Shown piece by piece: positions 42,013 through 50,406 of a stretch of DNA of 64,000 nucleotides. The notes under the pieces were generated by a model. That model did no database searches. It was not told the DNA's origin and worked only from the letters and a program-made list of their open reading frames with translations. The position numbers were made by a program, and so were the translations under genes. Position 1 is the first letter of the stretch. The number at the start of each line of letters is the position of its first letter. The stretch is from Planctomycetota bacterium (lineage in GTDB: Bacteria; Planctomycetota; UBA1135; UBA2386), in assembly GCA_020638695.1 (NCBI GenBank), contig JACKIB010000001.1, positions 558,001 through 622,000 on the forward strand, written 5' to 3'.

Positions 42013-43260
42013 ATGACCAAGACTGGAAGTGCTGCCGCTGTCGCAGCACTCCTGCTCGCCAGCGCACCGTGTGCCCAAGAGGGAGAAGCCAAGGGCTCCG
42101 ACCTCGATCGGGTGCAGGCACTGCAGCAGGAATTCACGGCAGCGAACAACGCGTGGATGCAGGAGTACCGCGAAGCGAGCAAGGAAGAGCGCAGCAAGCT
42201 GCTCCAGTCCCGCCCGCAACCCGCCAAGTGGTTCGACAAGTTCCAATCGGTGATCACCAACGACCCGAAGAGCGAAGCCGCCGCCGAAGCCGCGATCTGG
42301 ATCGTGAGCAAGCGCGCCGCCACCGGGCCGAACTTCGACAAGACGATCGGGGTGCTGCTCACCAACCACATCGAGCGGCCCTCGCTCGATCGAGTGTGCC
42401 AGGTGCTGGCGCGCGTCCCGTCCCCGTCGGCGGTCAAGCTGCTCGAGACGGCGATGAAGAGCAGCCCCCACGTGAAGGTCAAGGGTGTGGCGTGCTTCAG
42501 CCTGGCCGAGTCGCTGCGCTACCAATCGGGTACCGCCCGCACGCTCAAGACCGCCAAGGAAGACGTCATCAAGAACTACACGACGTACTACGGGCGCGAA
42601 GCGGTCGACATCCTGCGTTCCGCCGACCCGGCGAAGCTCGCCGCCCGCGCCGAGACGCTGTACGAGAAGGTGCAGTCCACACCGGAGTTCGCCGAGCTCT
42701 CGCACTACCGCGGCACGCTCGGCGCGGCAGCGAAGTCGAACCTGTTCGAGCTCCGCTCCCTGTCGATCGGCAAGACCGCGCCGGACATCGTCGGCGAGGA
42801 CGTCGACGGCAATCCGATGAAGCTGTCCGACTACCGCGGCAAGGTGGTGGTGCTCGACTTCTGGGGCGATTGGTGAGGGCCCTGCCGGGCCATGTACCCA
42901 CACGAGCGGTCGCTCGTGAAACGACTGAAGGACAAGCCGTTCGCCCTGATCGGAGTCAACTCGGACCGCGATCGTGACCAGATCAAGAAGGTCATGAAGC
43001 AGAAGGAGATCACCTGGCGCTCGTTCTGGAACGGCGGCGGCACCCAAGGCCCGATCTCCACGGCCTGGAATGTCAGCGGCTGGCCGACCATCTACGTGCT
43101 CGACGAGAACGGGGTGATCCGCTTCAAGAACGTCCGCGAACACGCCATGGACGAGGCCGTCGACTCGTTGCTCGCCGCGATGGAGAAGAACAAGGGGAAG
43201 ACCGCCCCCGCGGGCACCGATGCCGGTGCCGCCAAGCACGACGGGAAGAAGGGCGAATAA
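42013..43260 (+). CDS. Secreted TlpA-type thioredoxin, selenoprotein (in-frame UGA at 42874-42876)
   Basis: 415 codons if the in-frame TGA at codon 288 is read as selenocysteine. The ATG follows a GGAGGAAT Shine-Dalgarno sequence, and a signal peptide ends near APCAQ. Residues ~25-245 are helical (VQALQQEFTAANNAWMQEY, repeat-like helices). The TlpA/AhpC fold starts at about 255 (IGKTAPDIVGEDVDGNPMKLSDYRGKVVVLDFWGDW), and the next codons are TGA-GGG-CCC-TGC-CGG, giving W-U-G-P-C-R where homologues have W-C-G-P-C. The frame continues for 127 more codons with all later fold elements: FALIGVNSDRDRDQIKK, the cis-Pro loop GWPTIYVLDENGVI and an EAVDSLLAAM helix. The tail is Lys/Gly/Ala-rich. A SECIS-like hairpin follows the UGA. 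Probable periplasmic thiol/disulphide or peroxide chemistry. A nonsense mutation is possible, but the position of the UGA argues against it. Confidence 0.88.
42877..42918 (+). promoter_or_regulatory. SECIS-like element for selenocysteine insertion
   Basis: Directly after the UGA, a 5-bp stem (GGCCC/GGGCC, loop TGCC, 42878-42891) is possible. A stronger apical hairpin follows: CACGAGC/GCTCGTG (7 bp, 42901-42918) with the loop GGTC at 42908-42911. The loop begins 31 bases after the UGA and its first two bases are G. This agrees with the published bacterial SECIS rules (apical loop about 16-37 bases after UGA, G in the first two loop positions) and with the GGUC-containing loop of E. coli fdhF. 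Confidence 0.72.
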
Positions 43261-43270
43261 GCCCCCAGCG

Positions 43271-43296
43271 CCGCCGCGCTCACCCGAGCGCGGCGG
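43271..43296. terminator. Bidirectional hairpin between the selenoprotein and peroxidase genes
   Basis: CCGCCGCGCTC and GAGCGCGGCGG form a perfect 11-bp stem with an ACCC loop, ten bases after the selenoprotein stop and 43 bases beyond the end of the convergent peroxidase gene. No T-tract, but the stem is strong enough to end or protect transcripts from both sides. Confidence 0.6.
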
Positions 43297-43338
43297 TGTT
43301 GGTCGCCGCGACCTGCACCGCGACCGCGACCCGCACCC

Positions 43339-44349
43339 TCACTTCCGGGCGCCGCCCGCCACCGCGGGCCGGCTCAGTGCGCGCAGGAACGCCACCAGGT
43401 TGTCCGCCTCGGCGTCGGTGAGCGACACCGGCTGCAGCACGGGATCGAGGTTGCGGTTCGGGTTGCCACCGCGCCGGTAGAAGTCGACCACACCGCGCAG
43501 CGTCGGAATGCTGCCATCGTGCATGTAGGGCGGGGTGAGCGCGAGTCCGCGCAGGGTCGGAGTCTTGAACCGACCGAGGTCGGCGTCCCGGCGAGTGATC
43601 GCCATGCGTCCAGGACGCGGCACGCCAGCTTCCACACCCACACCGGTGTTGTGGAACGCCTCGTCGGTGAAGTTCGCACCGCCGTGGCAGCGCCAGCACC
43701 GCCCCTTGCTCTCGAAGATCCACAACCCGGCGCGTTCGGCGGTGGTCAGGTGGCTGCCCTGCGCGGCGCGGAACTGGTCGACCACGGTGTCCCCGTGCAC
43801 CACCGTGCGCAGGTAGCTGGCCAGCGCCGTAGCGAGGTCGTCGGCGGCCGGCGCGCGGCCGAACAAGGCTTGGAAGCGTGGCCCGTAGCCGGGGCTCCGC
43901 CGCACGCGCTCCACCGCGTCGCGCAGCGGCAGGGCCATCTCGTTGGGGTCGCTGATCGGCAACAGCACCTGGCGCTCGAGGGTCTGCGCCTTGCCGTCCC
44001 AACTGAACGCCTTGCCCCACGCGCGGTTGAACAAGGTCGGCGCGTGGCGCAGCGACCGCCGGCCGAGCGACCCGGCGGGCCGCGGCTCGGGGCTGGCGAA
44101 CCCGTGGTCGGGCCGGTGGCAGCTGGCGCACGAGGTCTTGTGGTCGACCGACAGGATCGGATCGGCGAACAGGGTGCGACCGAGCGCCGCAACGGCTGGT
44201 CGAAACCCGGGCGCCCCGGGGACCGGGCCGGTCAAACCGCGCGGCACCCGGAGCTGCGGCTCGGCGGCGGCGGCGGCGGGCGCCGCCTCCTGGGCGGGCA
44301 GGACGGCGGGCAGCGAGAGGGCTCCGACAACAGTCCAGAGTGCACGCAT
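43339..44349 (-). CDS. Di-haem cytochrome c peroxidase (CcpA/MauG family)
   Basis: 336 residues with a signal peptide (LWTVVGALSLPAVLPAQ). Two haem c sites: CASCH at 74-78 (high-potential or peroxidatic haem) and CWRCH at 218-222. Between them are DPNEMALPLRDAVERV, and after them FKTPTLRGLALTPPYMHDGS, the conserved region with a Met close to a haem, followed by GVVDFYRRGGN. This is the standard bacterial peroxidase/MauG layout. It reduces hydrogen peroxide in the periplasm using electrons from small cytochromes, or acts as a protein-modifying oxidase. The ATG fits the signal peptide. Confidence 0.93.
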   Translation of the reverse strand: MRALWTVVGALSLPAVLPAQEAAPAAAAAEPQLRVPRGLTGPVPGAPGFRPAVAALGRTLFADPILSVDHKTSCASCHRPDHGFASPEPRPAGSLGRRSLRHAPTLFNRAWGKAFSWDGKAQTLERQVLLPISDPNEMALPLRDAVERVRRSPGYGPRFQALFGRAPAADDLATALASYLRTVVHGDTVVDQFRAAQGSHLTTAERAGLWIFESKGRCWRCHGGANFTDEAFHNTGVGVEAGVPRPGRMAITRRDADLGRFKTPTLRGLALTPPYMHDGSIPTLRGVVDFYRRGGNPNRNLDPVLQPVSLTDAEADNLVAFLRALSRPAVAGGARK

Positions 44350-44591
44350 GCCGCCATGTTCGCACACTCGACCGCCGGATCGCAGCGGCGAGCCGTGCGG
44401 CATCGAGTCGGGCCCCAGCCTGCCCGACCCGGTGGCCCGGGTGCCGCTTCCGGGCTCCCGCATCGCCCCCACCAGAGCGGCCGATCCCGACCACGAGACA
44501 AAAGCTCGACCGAACCGGATCCTGTCACGCTGCAGCACGTCTCGCCCGCCGCCGAGATCCCGGGCCGCCGATCGACACGAGAACCAACGAC

Positions 44592-46961
44592 ATGAGCGCA
44601 ACCGTTTCCCGCCTTCCGATCCTGGGCGCGAGCCTGATCCTCTCCCTTCCGGCCGCCGCACAGGGGCTGCACATCGGCCCCGATCCCGAGCCACGCCCCC
44701 CGCTCGACCGACCGGTGCACCCCCCGGTGCGCGTTCCGATCCGCCGCCCGGCTCCGGCACGGATCACCATGAAGAGCCTCGCGGTGCGCGCCGAGATCGT
44801 CGATGGCGCGGCGACCACCGAGCTGACCCAGGTGTTCCACAACCACGGCTCCACGCCGGCCGAAGGGGTTTGGATCCTGCCGCTCCCCGACGGCGCCACC
44901 GCGGACCGCTTCACCATGACCATGGACGGCAAGCAGGTCAGCGGCGAGGTGCTGAGCGCCGACCGGGCGCGCTCGGTGTACATGGGGATCGTGCGGCGGC
45001 GGCGGGATCCCGGCCTGCTCGAATACTTGGGGAATGGCTGCCTGCGGGCGCGCGTCTTCCCGATCCCGGCGCGCGGCGACATGAAGATCGAGGTGCGCTA
45101 CCGGCAGATCCTGCCGACGACCGGCGGCATCGCGCACTGGAGCTTCCCGCTGCGCGCCGCCAAGGTCGCGGGGCAGGGCGCCGAGCGCTTGAGCCTCGAC
45201 GTCGACATCCGTTCGAAGACGGCGCTCAAGAACGTCTACTCGCCGCTGCCGGGAGTCGAGATCACCCGGCGGGACGACCACCACGCGCGGGTCTCGATGG
45301 AACGCAGTGGGACGTGGCAGGCACCGCGTGACCTCGAGGTGTTCTACGGGGTGTCCGACCAGGCCATCGGGCTCAACCTGTTGACCTACCGCAAGCCGGG
45401 GCAGCCCGGCTACTTCGTCCTGATGCTGTCCCCGCGGCTCGAATGGGACAGGAGCAAGGCGCTGCCCAAGTGCGTGACCTTCGTGGTCGACACCTCCGGC
45501 TCGATGAGCGGCAAGAAGCTCGACCAGGCCAAGCGCGCCCTGCGGTTCTTCGTCAACTCGCTGCTGCCGCAGGACTGGTTCAACGTGATCACGTTCGCCA
45601 CCGAGGCACGCCCGTGCTTCTCTGCGCCGGTCCGCGCCGAGCGCAAGCACCTGGATCGCGCACTGGCGCGCATCGACGAGCTCGAAGCGCGCGGCGGCAC
45701 CAACATCGAACAAGCGCTCACCTCCGCGCTGGGCGCGAGCCTACCGAGCGAGCCCAACGTGCTGGGCATCACCGTGTTCCTGACCGACGGGATGCCTACC
45801 GTCGACACCAGTGATCCGGCGACCCTGCTGAAGATCGTCGCGCGGAGCAACCAGCACAAGCAGCGGATCTTCGTGTTCGGGGTCGGCAACGACGTGAACA
45901 CCAAGCTGCTCGACGGGATCGCCGCACAAGGGCGCGGCGACCGCGACTACGTGCGGGAGCACGAGGACATCGAGGTCAAGACCGGCGCGCTGTTCACCAA
46001 GCTCAGCCACCCGGTGATGAGCGACGTGCGGGTCGACTGCAAGGGGATCGAGGGCTTCGACATCTACCCGAAGAACACCCCGGACCTGTTCAAGGGCTCC
46101 CGCCTGCTGCTGACCGGCCGATACAAGGGCGACGGGCACCACGCCGTGCACCTGAGCGGGGTGATCGACGGGAAGCGCACCGAGTTGGTGTACGAGGCGT
46201 CGTTTCCGGACCAAGCGCGCAGGCACGACTTCATCCCGACGCTGTGGGCGCAACGCAAGGTGGCGGTGCTGCTCGATTCGCTGCGACTCAACGGCCACGA
46301 CAAGGAGCTGGTCGACGAGGTCAAGCGACTCGGTGCCGAGTACGGGATCGTCACGCCATATACCTCGCACCTGATCCTCGAGGAGAGCTCCAAGCTGGCC
46401 GACGCACGCGGCGTGCCGCAGCGACCCGTGGGTGGGCGCGGCGGACGGTGGCGCGGTGACGGTGGATTCGGCGCCCCCGGCGGCACGCGGCGTCCGAGCG
46501 CTCCCGGACAGGGCGCCCCGCCACCTTCCGGGCCGACCACCCCGGGCGCCAGCGGCGGCAAGGCAGACAAGTCGTTCCACTTCGCGCAGGGACACAACGG
46601 CAAGGACCGCAGTGCCGACGAGCTGCGTCGCAAGCCCAAGGACTCGACCGCGGGCGCCGAAGCGCTCGACTACAGCCTGGCGATCCGCCGGCTGGCGAAG
46701 TCGCGCACGGTGGACGGTTCGCGCGAGTCTGCCGACATCCACCGCGTCGGTGGCCGCAGCTTCCACCGCATCGGCGGAGTGTGGGTCGACAGCGCGTTCC
46801 GCAAGGGCATGGAGACCAAGGTCAAGAAGGTGAAGGCGTTCTCCACCGAGTACTTCGAGCTGCTCGACAAGCACCCGGAACTGGCCAAGGTGTTCGCCTT
46901 CAGCACGCGTATCCTGGTGGTACTCGGGGAACAGGTGTTCGAGGTGGTTGCCGCCGACTGA
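44592..46961 (+). CDS. Secreted VIT + VWA domain protein (first of tandem pair)
   Basis: 789 residues with a signal peptide ending LPAAAQ. The VIT domain (about 55-190) shows AVRAEIVDGAATTELTQVFHNHGSTPAEGVWILPLPDGA and RVFPIPARGDMKIEVRYRQILP. The VWA domain has the metal-ion-dependent adhesion site DTSGSMSG (Asp300), a threonine in GGTNIEQALTSAL and the later VFLTDGMPTVD. A Gly/Pro-rich linker (about 615-655) leads to a C-terminal region with RVGGRSFHRIGGVWVDSAF, FSTEYFELLDKHPELAKVFAFSTRILVVLG. Such proteins resemble inter-alpha-trypsin inhibitor heavy chains and bind ligands through the MIDAS. Exported. The start fits the signal peptide. Confidence 0.9.
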   Translation: MSATVSRLPILGASLILSLPAAAQGLHIGPDPEPRPPLDRPVHPPVRVPIRRPAPARITMKSLAVRAEIVDGAATTELTQVFHNHGSTPAEGVWILPLPDGATADRFTMTMDGKQVSGEVLSADRARSVYMGIVRRRRDPGLLEYLGNGCLRARVFPIPARGDMKIEVRYRQILPTTGGIAHWSFPLRAAKVAGQGAERLSLDVDIRSKTALKNVYSPLPGVEITRRDDHHARVSMERSGTWQAPRDLEVFYGVSDQAIGLNLLTYRKPGQPGYFVLMLSPRLEWDRSKALPKCVTFVVDTSGSMSGKKLDQAKRALRFFVNSLLPQDWFNVITFATEARPCFSAPVRAERKHLDRALARIDELEARGGTNIEQALTSALGASLPSEPNVLGITVFLTDGMPTVDTSDPATLLKIVARSNQHKQRIFVFGVGNDVNTKLLDGIAAQGRGDRDYVREHEDIEVKTGALFTKLSHPVMSDVRVDCKGIEGFDIYPKNTPDLFKGSRLLLTGRYKGDGHHAVHLSGVIDGKRTELVYEASFPDQARRHDFIPTLWAQRKVAVLLDSLRLNGHDKELVDEVKRLGAEYGIVTPYTSHLILEESSKLADARGVPQRPVGGRGGRWRGDGGFGAPGGTRRPSAPGQGAPPPSGPTTPGASGGKADKSFHFAQGHNGKDRSADELRRKPKDSTAGAEALDYSLAIRRLAKSRTVDGSRESADIHRVGGRSFHRIGGVWVDSAFRKGMETKVKKVKAFSTEYFELLDKHPELAKVFAFSTRILVVLGEQVFEVVAAD

Positions 46962-47002
46962 GCCCCCGACCGCAGACGTCCGAGACGAGCTGACAGCCGA
47001 CG

Positions 47003-49318
47003 ATGCCGATGACCCTCAGATCCGCCAGACCCGCGACGTTCCCGGCCCGCGCCGGACTCATCCTGCTGCTCGGCGCGGTTCTGCCCCCGCTCGCGGGTCA
47101 GGGCCTGCACATCGGGCCACAGCCGCCCGATCCGGGCGCCCGGACGATCCGTCCTTCCCGGCCCGTGCCGCCGACCCGCGGGCTGACGATCCAGAGCCTC
47201 GCGATCTCCGTGCGTGTGGTCGACGGTATTGCCACGACCACGCTCGCGCAGGTGTACCACAACGCCGGCCCGACCCCCGCCGAGGCCACGTGGCTCTTGC
47301 CCTTGCCCGCCGACGCGTCGGCCGACGGCTTCACGATGACGATGAACGGCCGCCAGGTCGACGGCGAGGTGCTCGACGCCCGCCGCGCCCGTGGCGTGTA
47401 CGAGAGCATCGTGCGGCGCCGGCGCGACCCCGGGTTGCTGGAGTACATGGGCACCGGTTGCCTGCGCGCCCGGGTGTTCCCGATCCCCGCGCGAGGCGAG
47501 ATGCGCGTCGAAGTGCGTTACCGGCAGATCCTGCCGGAGACCTCCGGCCGCTTCCGCTGGTGGTTTCCGGTGCGCGCCGCCACGGCACACGGCAACGCGC
47601 CGCAGCGGATCGGTCTGGACCTGCAGATCGAGTCGCGGCGTCCGATCAGAAACGTCTACTCGCCCAACGCCGGGCTCGACGTGGTGCGCCGCAGCGACCA
47701 CAGCGCCCGCGCCTCGCTGGAGCTGCACGGCACCCGTCGGCCACCACGCGACTTCGAGGTGCACTACGGGACCTCGGACCAGACTTTCGGCTTGGACGTG
47801 CTGACCTACCGCCAGCCCGGGCGAGATGGCTACTTCCTGATGCTGGTCGCCCCGCAGCTGGCGTGGAACGACCGCCAGCGGCTGCCGAAGTGCATCCAGT
47901 TCGTGCTCGACACTTCCGGGTCGATGAGCGGGAAGAAGATCGAGCAGGCGCGCGGCGCACTGCGCTACTTCCTCGGCTCGCTCGACGAGCGGGACACGTT
48001 CAACGTGATTCCGTTCGCCACCGACGCCCGTCCGCTGTTCCCCGCGCCCCGGATGGCGACGGCGCAGAACGTGGGCAGGGCACGGGAACTCGCTGCCGGG
48101 CTGGAGGCTCGGGGCGGCACCAACATCGCGGCGGCGCTGACCGCCGCGCTGCAGAAGTCCAGCGGGACCGACGACGTCGACCGGGTGCGGATGACGGTGT
48201 TCCTGACCGACGGCTTGCCGACGGTGGACACCACGGACCCCGACACGCTGTTGCGCCGGATCAAGGACTGCAACCGCGACGGCCAGAGGATCTTCGTGTT
48301 CGGAGTCGGCAACGACGTGAACACGCACCTGCTCGACAAGCTTGCCGAGCAGAGCCGCGGCAGCCGCGACTACGTGCGCGACGACGAGAGCATCGAGGTG
48401 AAGACCTCGGCGCTGTTCACCAAGCTCAGCCATCCGGTGATGACCAAGGTGCGCGTCGACTGCGACGGGATCGAGGGGTTCGACATCCAGCCCGGCACCA
48501 CACCGGACCTGTTCCAGGGTGAGCGGCTGTTGCTGACGGGTCGCTACCGCGGCCAAGGTCGCCACGCGGTCCGCCTCAGCGGCGTGGTCGGCGGCGATCG
48601 ACGGACGTTCGTCTACGAGGCGAACTTCGCGGCGGAGCGCACGGCGCACGACTTCATTCCGACGCTGTGGGCGCAGCGCAAGATCGCGACGTTGCTCGAC
48701 GCGCTGCGGCTCAACGGCACGAGCCGCGAGCTGGTCCAGGAGATCCGCCGGTTGGGTGCCGAGCACGGCATCGTCACCCCCTACACTTCGCACCTGATTC
48801 TGGAAGAAGGCGCCAAACTGGGTCACATCCGCGGGGTGCGCGGCCGGTTCGATCCGGAGTCGAAAGAGCAGAGTGGCCGCCTGCGCGAAGACCTGCGACG
48901 CGCTGGCGAAGTGGGCGGGGCGGATGCCGACGAGATCCGCAAGTTGTTCGAACGAGTCGGCGGAGCGGAGCAGTCGGCACGCGACCAACTCCGCAGTTTC
49001 GACGCACCGGTCGGCAAGAACGCGGTGGACCTCAGCGCCACGCTCAAGCAACTGGCTTCCAGCCGGCAAATCGACCGCGACCGCGGCGCCGCCGGCATGG
49101 TGACGCAGCACATCGCGGGGCACACCTTCCACCTGATCGGCGGGGTCTGGGTCGACGGGGCGTTGCGAGCCGAGATGAAGGACCGCGTGCAGCGGGTGAA
49201 GGCGTTCTCCGACGAGTACTTCGCCCTGCTGCAACAGCACCCGGAGCTCGCCAAGGTCCTGGCGTTCAGCGCCCGGATCCTGGTGGTGCTCGGCGACCGC
49301 GTGATCGAGATCGTCTGA
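47003..49318 (+). CDS. Secreted VIT + VWA domain protein (second of tandem pair)
   Basis: 771 residues, a close paralogue of the gene 41 bases upstream: the same mature start (QGLHIGP), VIT phrases (RVFPIPARGEMRVEVRYRQILP), MIDAS DTSGSMSG (Asp303), VFLTDGLPTVD and the same C-terminal block (FHLIGGVWVDGAL, ELAKVLAFSARILVVLG). It lacks the Gly/Pro-rich linker; instead there is a charged helical stretch (SGRLREDLRRAGEVGGADADEIRKLFERVGG). Recent tandem duplication followed by divergence of the linker is the simplest reading. An ATG two codons in is an alternative start. Confidence 0.9.
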   Translation: MPMTLRSARPATFPARAGLILLLGAVLPPLAGQGLHIGPQPPDPGARTIRPSRPVPPTRGLTIQSLAISVRVVDGIATTTLAQVYHNAGPTPAEATWLLPLPADASADGFTMTMNGRQVDGEVLDARRARGVYESIVRRRRDPGLLEYMGTGCLRARVFPIPARGEMRVEVRYRQILPETSGRFRWWFPVRAATAHGNAPQRIGLDLQIESRRPIRNVYSPNAGLDVVRRSDHSARASLELHGTRRPPRDFEVHYGTSDQTFGLDVLTYRQPGRDGYFLMLVAPQLAWNDRQRLPKCIQFVLDTSGSMSGKKIEQARGALRYFLGSLDERDTFNVIPFATDARPLFPAPRMATAQNVGRARELAAGLEARGGTNIAAALTAALQKSSGTDDVDRVRMTVFLTDGLPTVDTTDPDTLLRRIKDCNRDGQRIFVFGVGNDVNTHLLDKLAEQSRGSRDYVRDDESIEVKTSALFTKLSHPVMTKVRVDCDGIEGFDIQPGTTPDLFQGERLLLTGRYRGQGRHAVRLSGVVGGDRRTFVYEANFAAERTAHDFIPTLWAQRKIATLLDALRLNGTSRELVQEIRRLGAEHGIVTPYTSHLILEEGAKLGHIRGVRGRFDPESKEQSGRLREDLRRAGEVGGADADEIRKLFERVGGAEQSARDQLRSFDAPVGKNAVDLSATLKQLASSRQIDRDRGAAGMVTQHIAGHTFHLIGGVWVDGALRAEMKDRVQRVKAFSDEYFALLQQHPELAKVLAFSARILVVLGDRVIEIV

Positions 49319-49339
49319 CCCGGCGGGCCCCGCGGCCGA

Positions 49340-50392
49340 TCAGGCGGTGCCGAACCACGGCGAGTCGACCAGCAACTGGCGGAGCACCGACGTCGCGTAG
49401 GCGCCCGCCGGCAGCTCGAAGCGCACGCGAATCCCCTCCGCCTCGCCGGCCACGTCCGCAGCGCTGACCGGCAGCCGCAACGGCCGCCGGCCGCCGGACA
49501 TCGAGCGGTGGAATCCGAACGCCTCGGCGCTCACCTCGAGTTCCTGCAGCACCGCTTCCTCCAGTGCGCCGACCTCGGCCTTGGCGAGCAGCATCTTCGG
49601 CCCCGGCAGCGGCCCGGTCGGCGAGATCTCGAACGCGTCACACCGCGCCTGTTCGACCGGCAGGTCGTGCACGGTGAAGGTCGCGCCCGAGCCGTGCACG
49701 AACGCGAGATCACCATCGAGGATGCGGTCGAAGGTCTCGAGGCGCGCCGCCAACACCCGATTGAACACCTCGCTCTGCACTGCCGACAGCAGCAGCTTGA
49801 GGATGCGCGGGGCGAACCGATACGCCTCGCGCTTGGGTTTGGCGCTCTGCAGAATGCGCAGCCCCTGATCGAGATTGGCGCCGCGCTTGCCGAACCGCTG
49901 CTCGCCGAAGTAGTTCAGGATCCCCCGCCGCGCACACCACGCCAGGTTGTCGGACAGCGCCGGCACATCCTCTGGCGCAGCGCCGCGCAACAGGATCGAG
50001 AAGCGGTTGCCGCGCAGGTGCCCCGGCTTGAGCTTGTTGCCGTGCCGCGAAACCTCGAGCACCGTCACGCCCTCGAGCTGCACACCGCGCAACCGCTCGG
50101 GATCCACGTGCTCCACCGACAACCACTGCCGGGTGACCGCCTGCGCGTCCTTGAGCCCGGCGTAGCCGAACTCCCGTTGGTTCGCCCCCACCGCCCCGGC
50201 GAGCCGGGCGATCGCGTCGAGCGTCGACAGCCCACGCTTCTCGATCCACACGAAACTGTGGGTTCCCGATCCGCTCGGCGCGTACGCCGGCAGCTCTTCG
50301 ACCGCGAAGTCCTCGACCTCGACCTTGTAGCGGCCGTGGACCCGCGGCGCAGGCGGCTCGGGCAGCACCGGCCGAATCGGCTTTTGCACCAC
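49340..50392 (-). CDS. truD: tRNA pseudouridine(13) synthase TruD
   Basis: Makes pseudouridine 13 in tRNA. 350 residues, the usual size. The motifs are distinctive: VEDFAVEELPAYAPSGSGTHSFVWIEKRG, the catalytic region EFGYAGLKDAQAVTRQWLS with the nucleophilic Asp in LKDA, then HGNKLKPGHLRGNRFSI and NYFGEQRFGKRGAN. A TRUD insertion domain lies between. The start is a GTG at 50392, 14 bases after the accD stop, so it is probably co-transcribed with the central-metabolism genes. Confidence 0.95.
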   Translation of the reverse strand: MVQKPIRPVLPEPPAPRVHGRYKVEVEDFAVEELPAYAPSGSGTHSFVWIEKRGLSTLDAIARLAGAVGANQREFGYAGLKDAQAVTRQWLSVEHVDPERLRGVQLEGVTVLEVSRHGNKLKPGHLRGNRFSILLRGAAPEDVPALSDNLAWCARRGILNYFGEQRFGKRGANLDQGLRILQSAKPKREAYRFAPRILKLLLSAVQSEVFNRVLAARLETFDRILDGDLAFVHGSGATFTVHDLPVEQARCDAFEISPTGPLPGPKMLLAKAEVGALEEAVLQELEVSAEAFGFHRSMSGGRRPLRLPVSAADVAGEAEGIRVRFELPAGAYATSVLRQLLVDSPWFGTA

Positions 50393-50406
50393 CCGAGGGA
50401 AGCCGC

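Noticed and set aside
42892..43260. A separate 122-residue thioredoxin-like gene starting at an ATG after the TGA at 42876
   Set aside because: No ribosome binding site, the domain would lack its first strand and first active-site residue, and the frame is continuous with the upstream gene. Read-through at UGA as selenocysteine explains both halves.
44592..49318. The two VIT/VWA genes as a recent exact duplication or mobile element
   Set aside because: The copies differ at many positions and in the linker, and no terminal repeats or transposase genes flank them; an old tandem duplication is enough.
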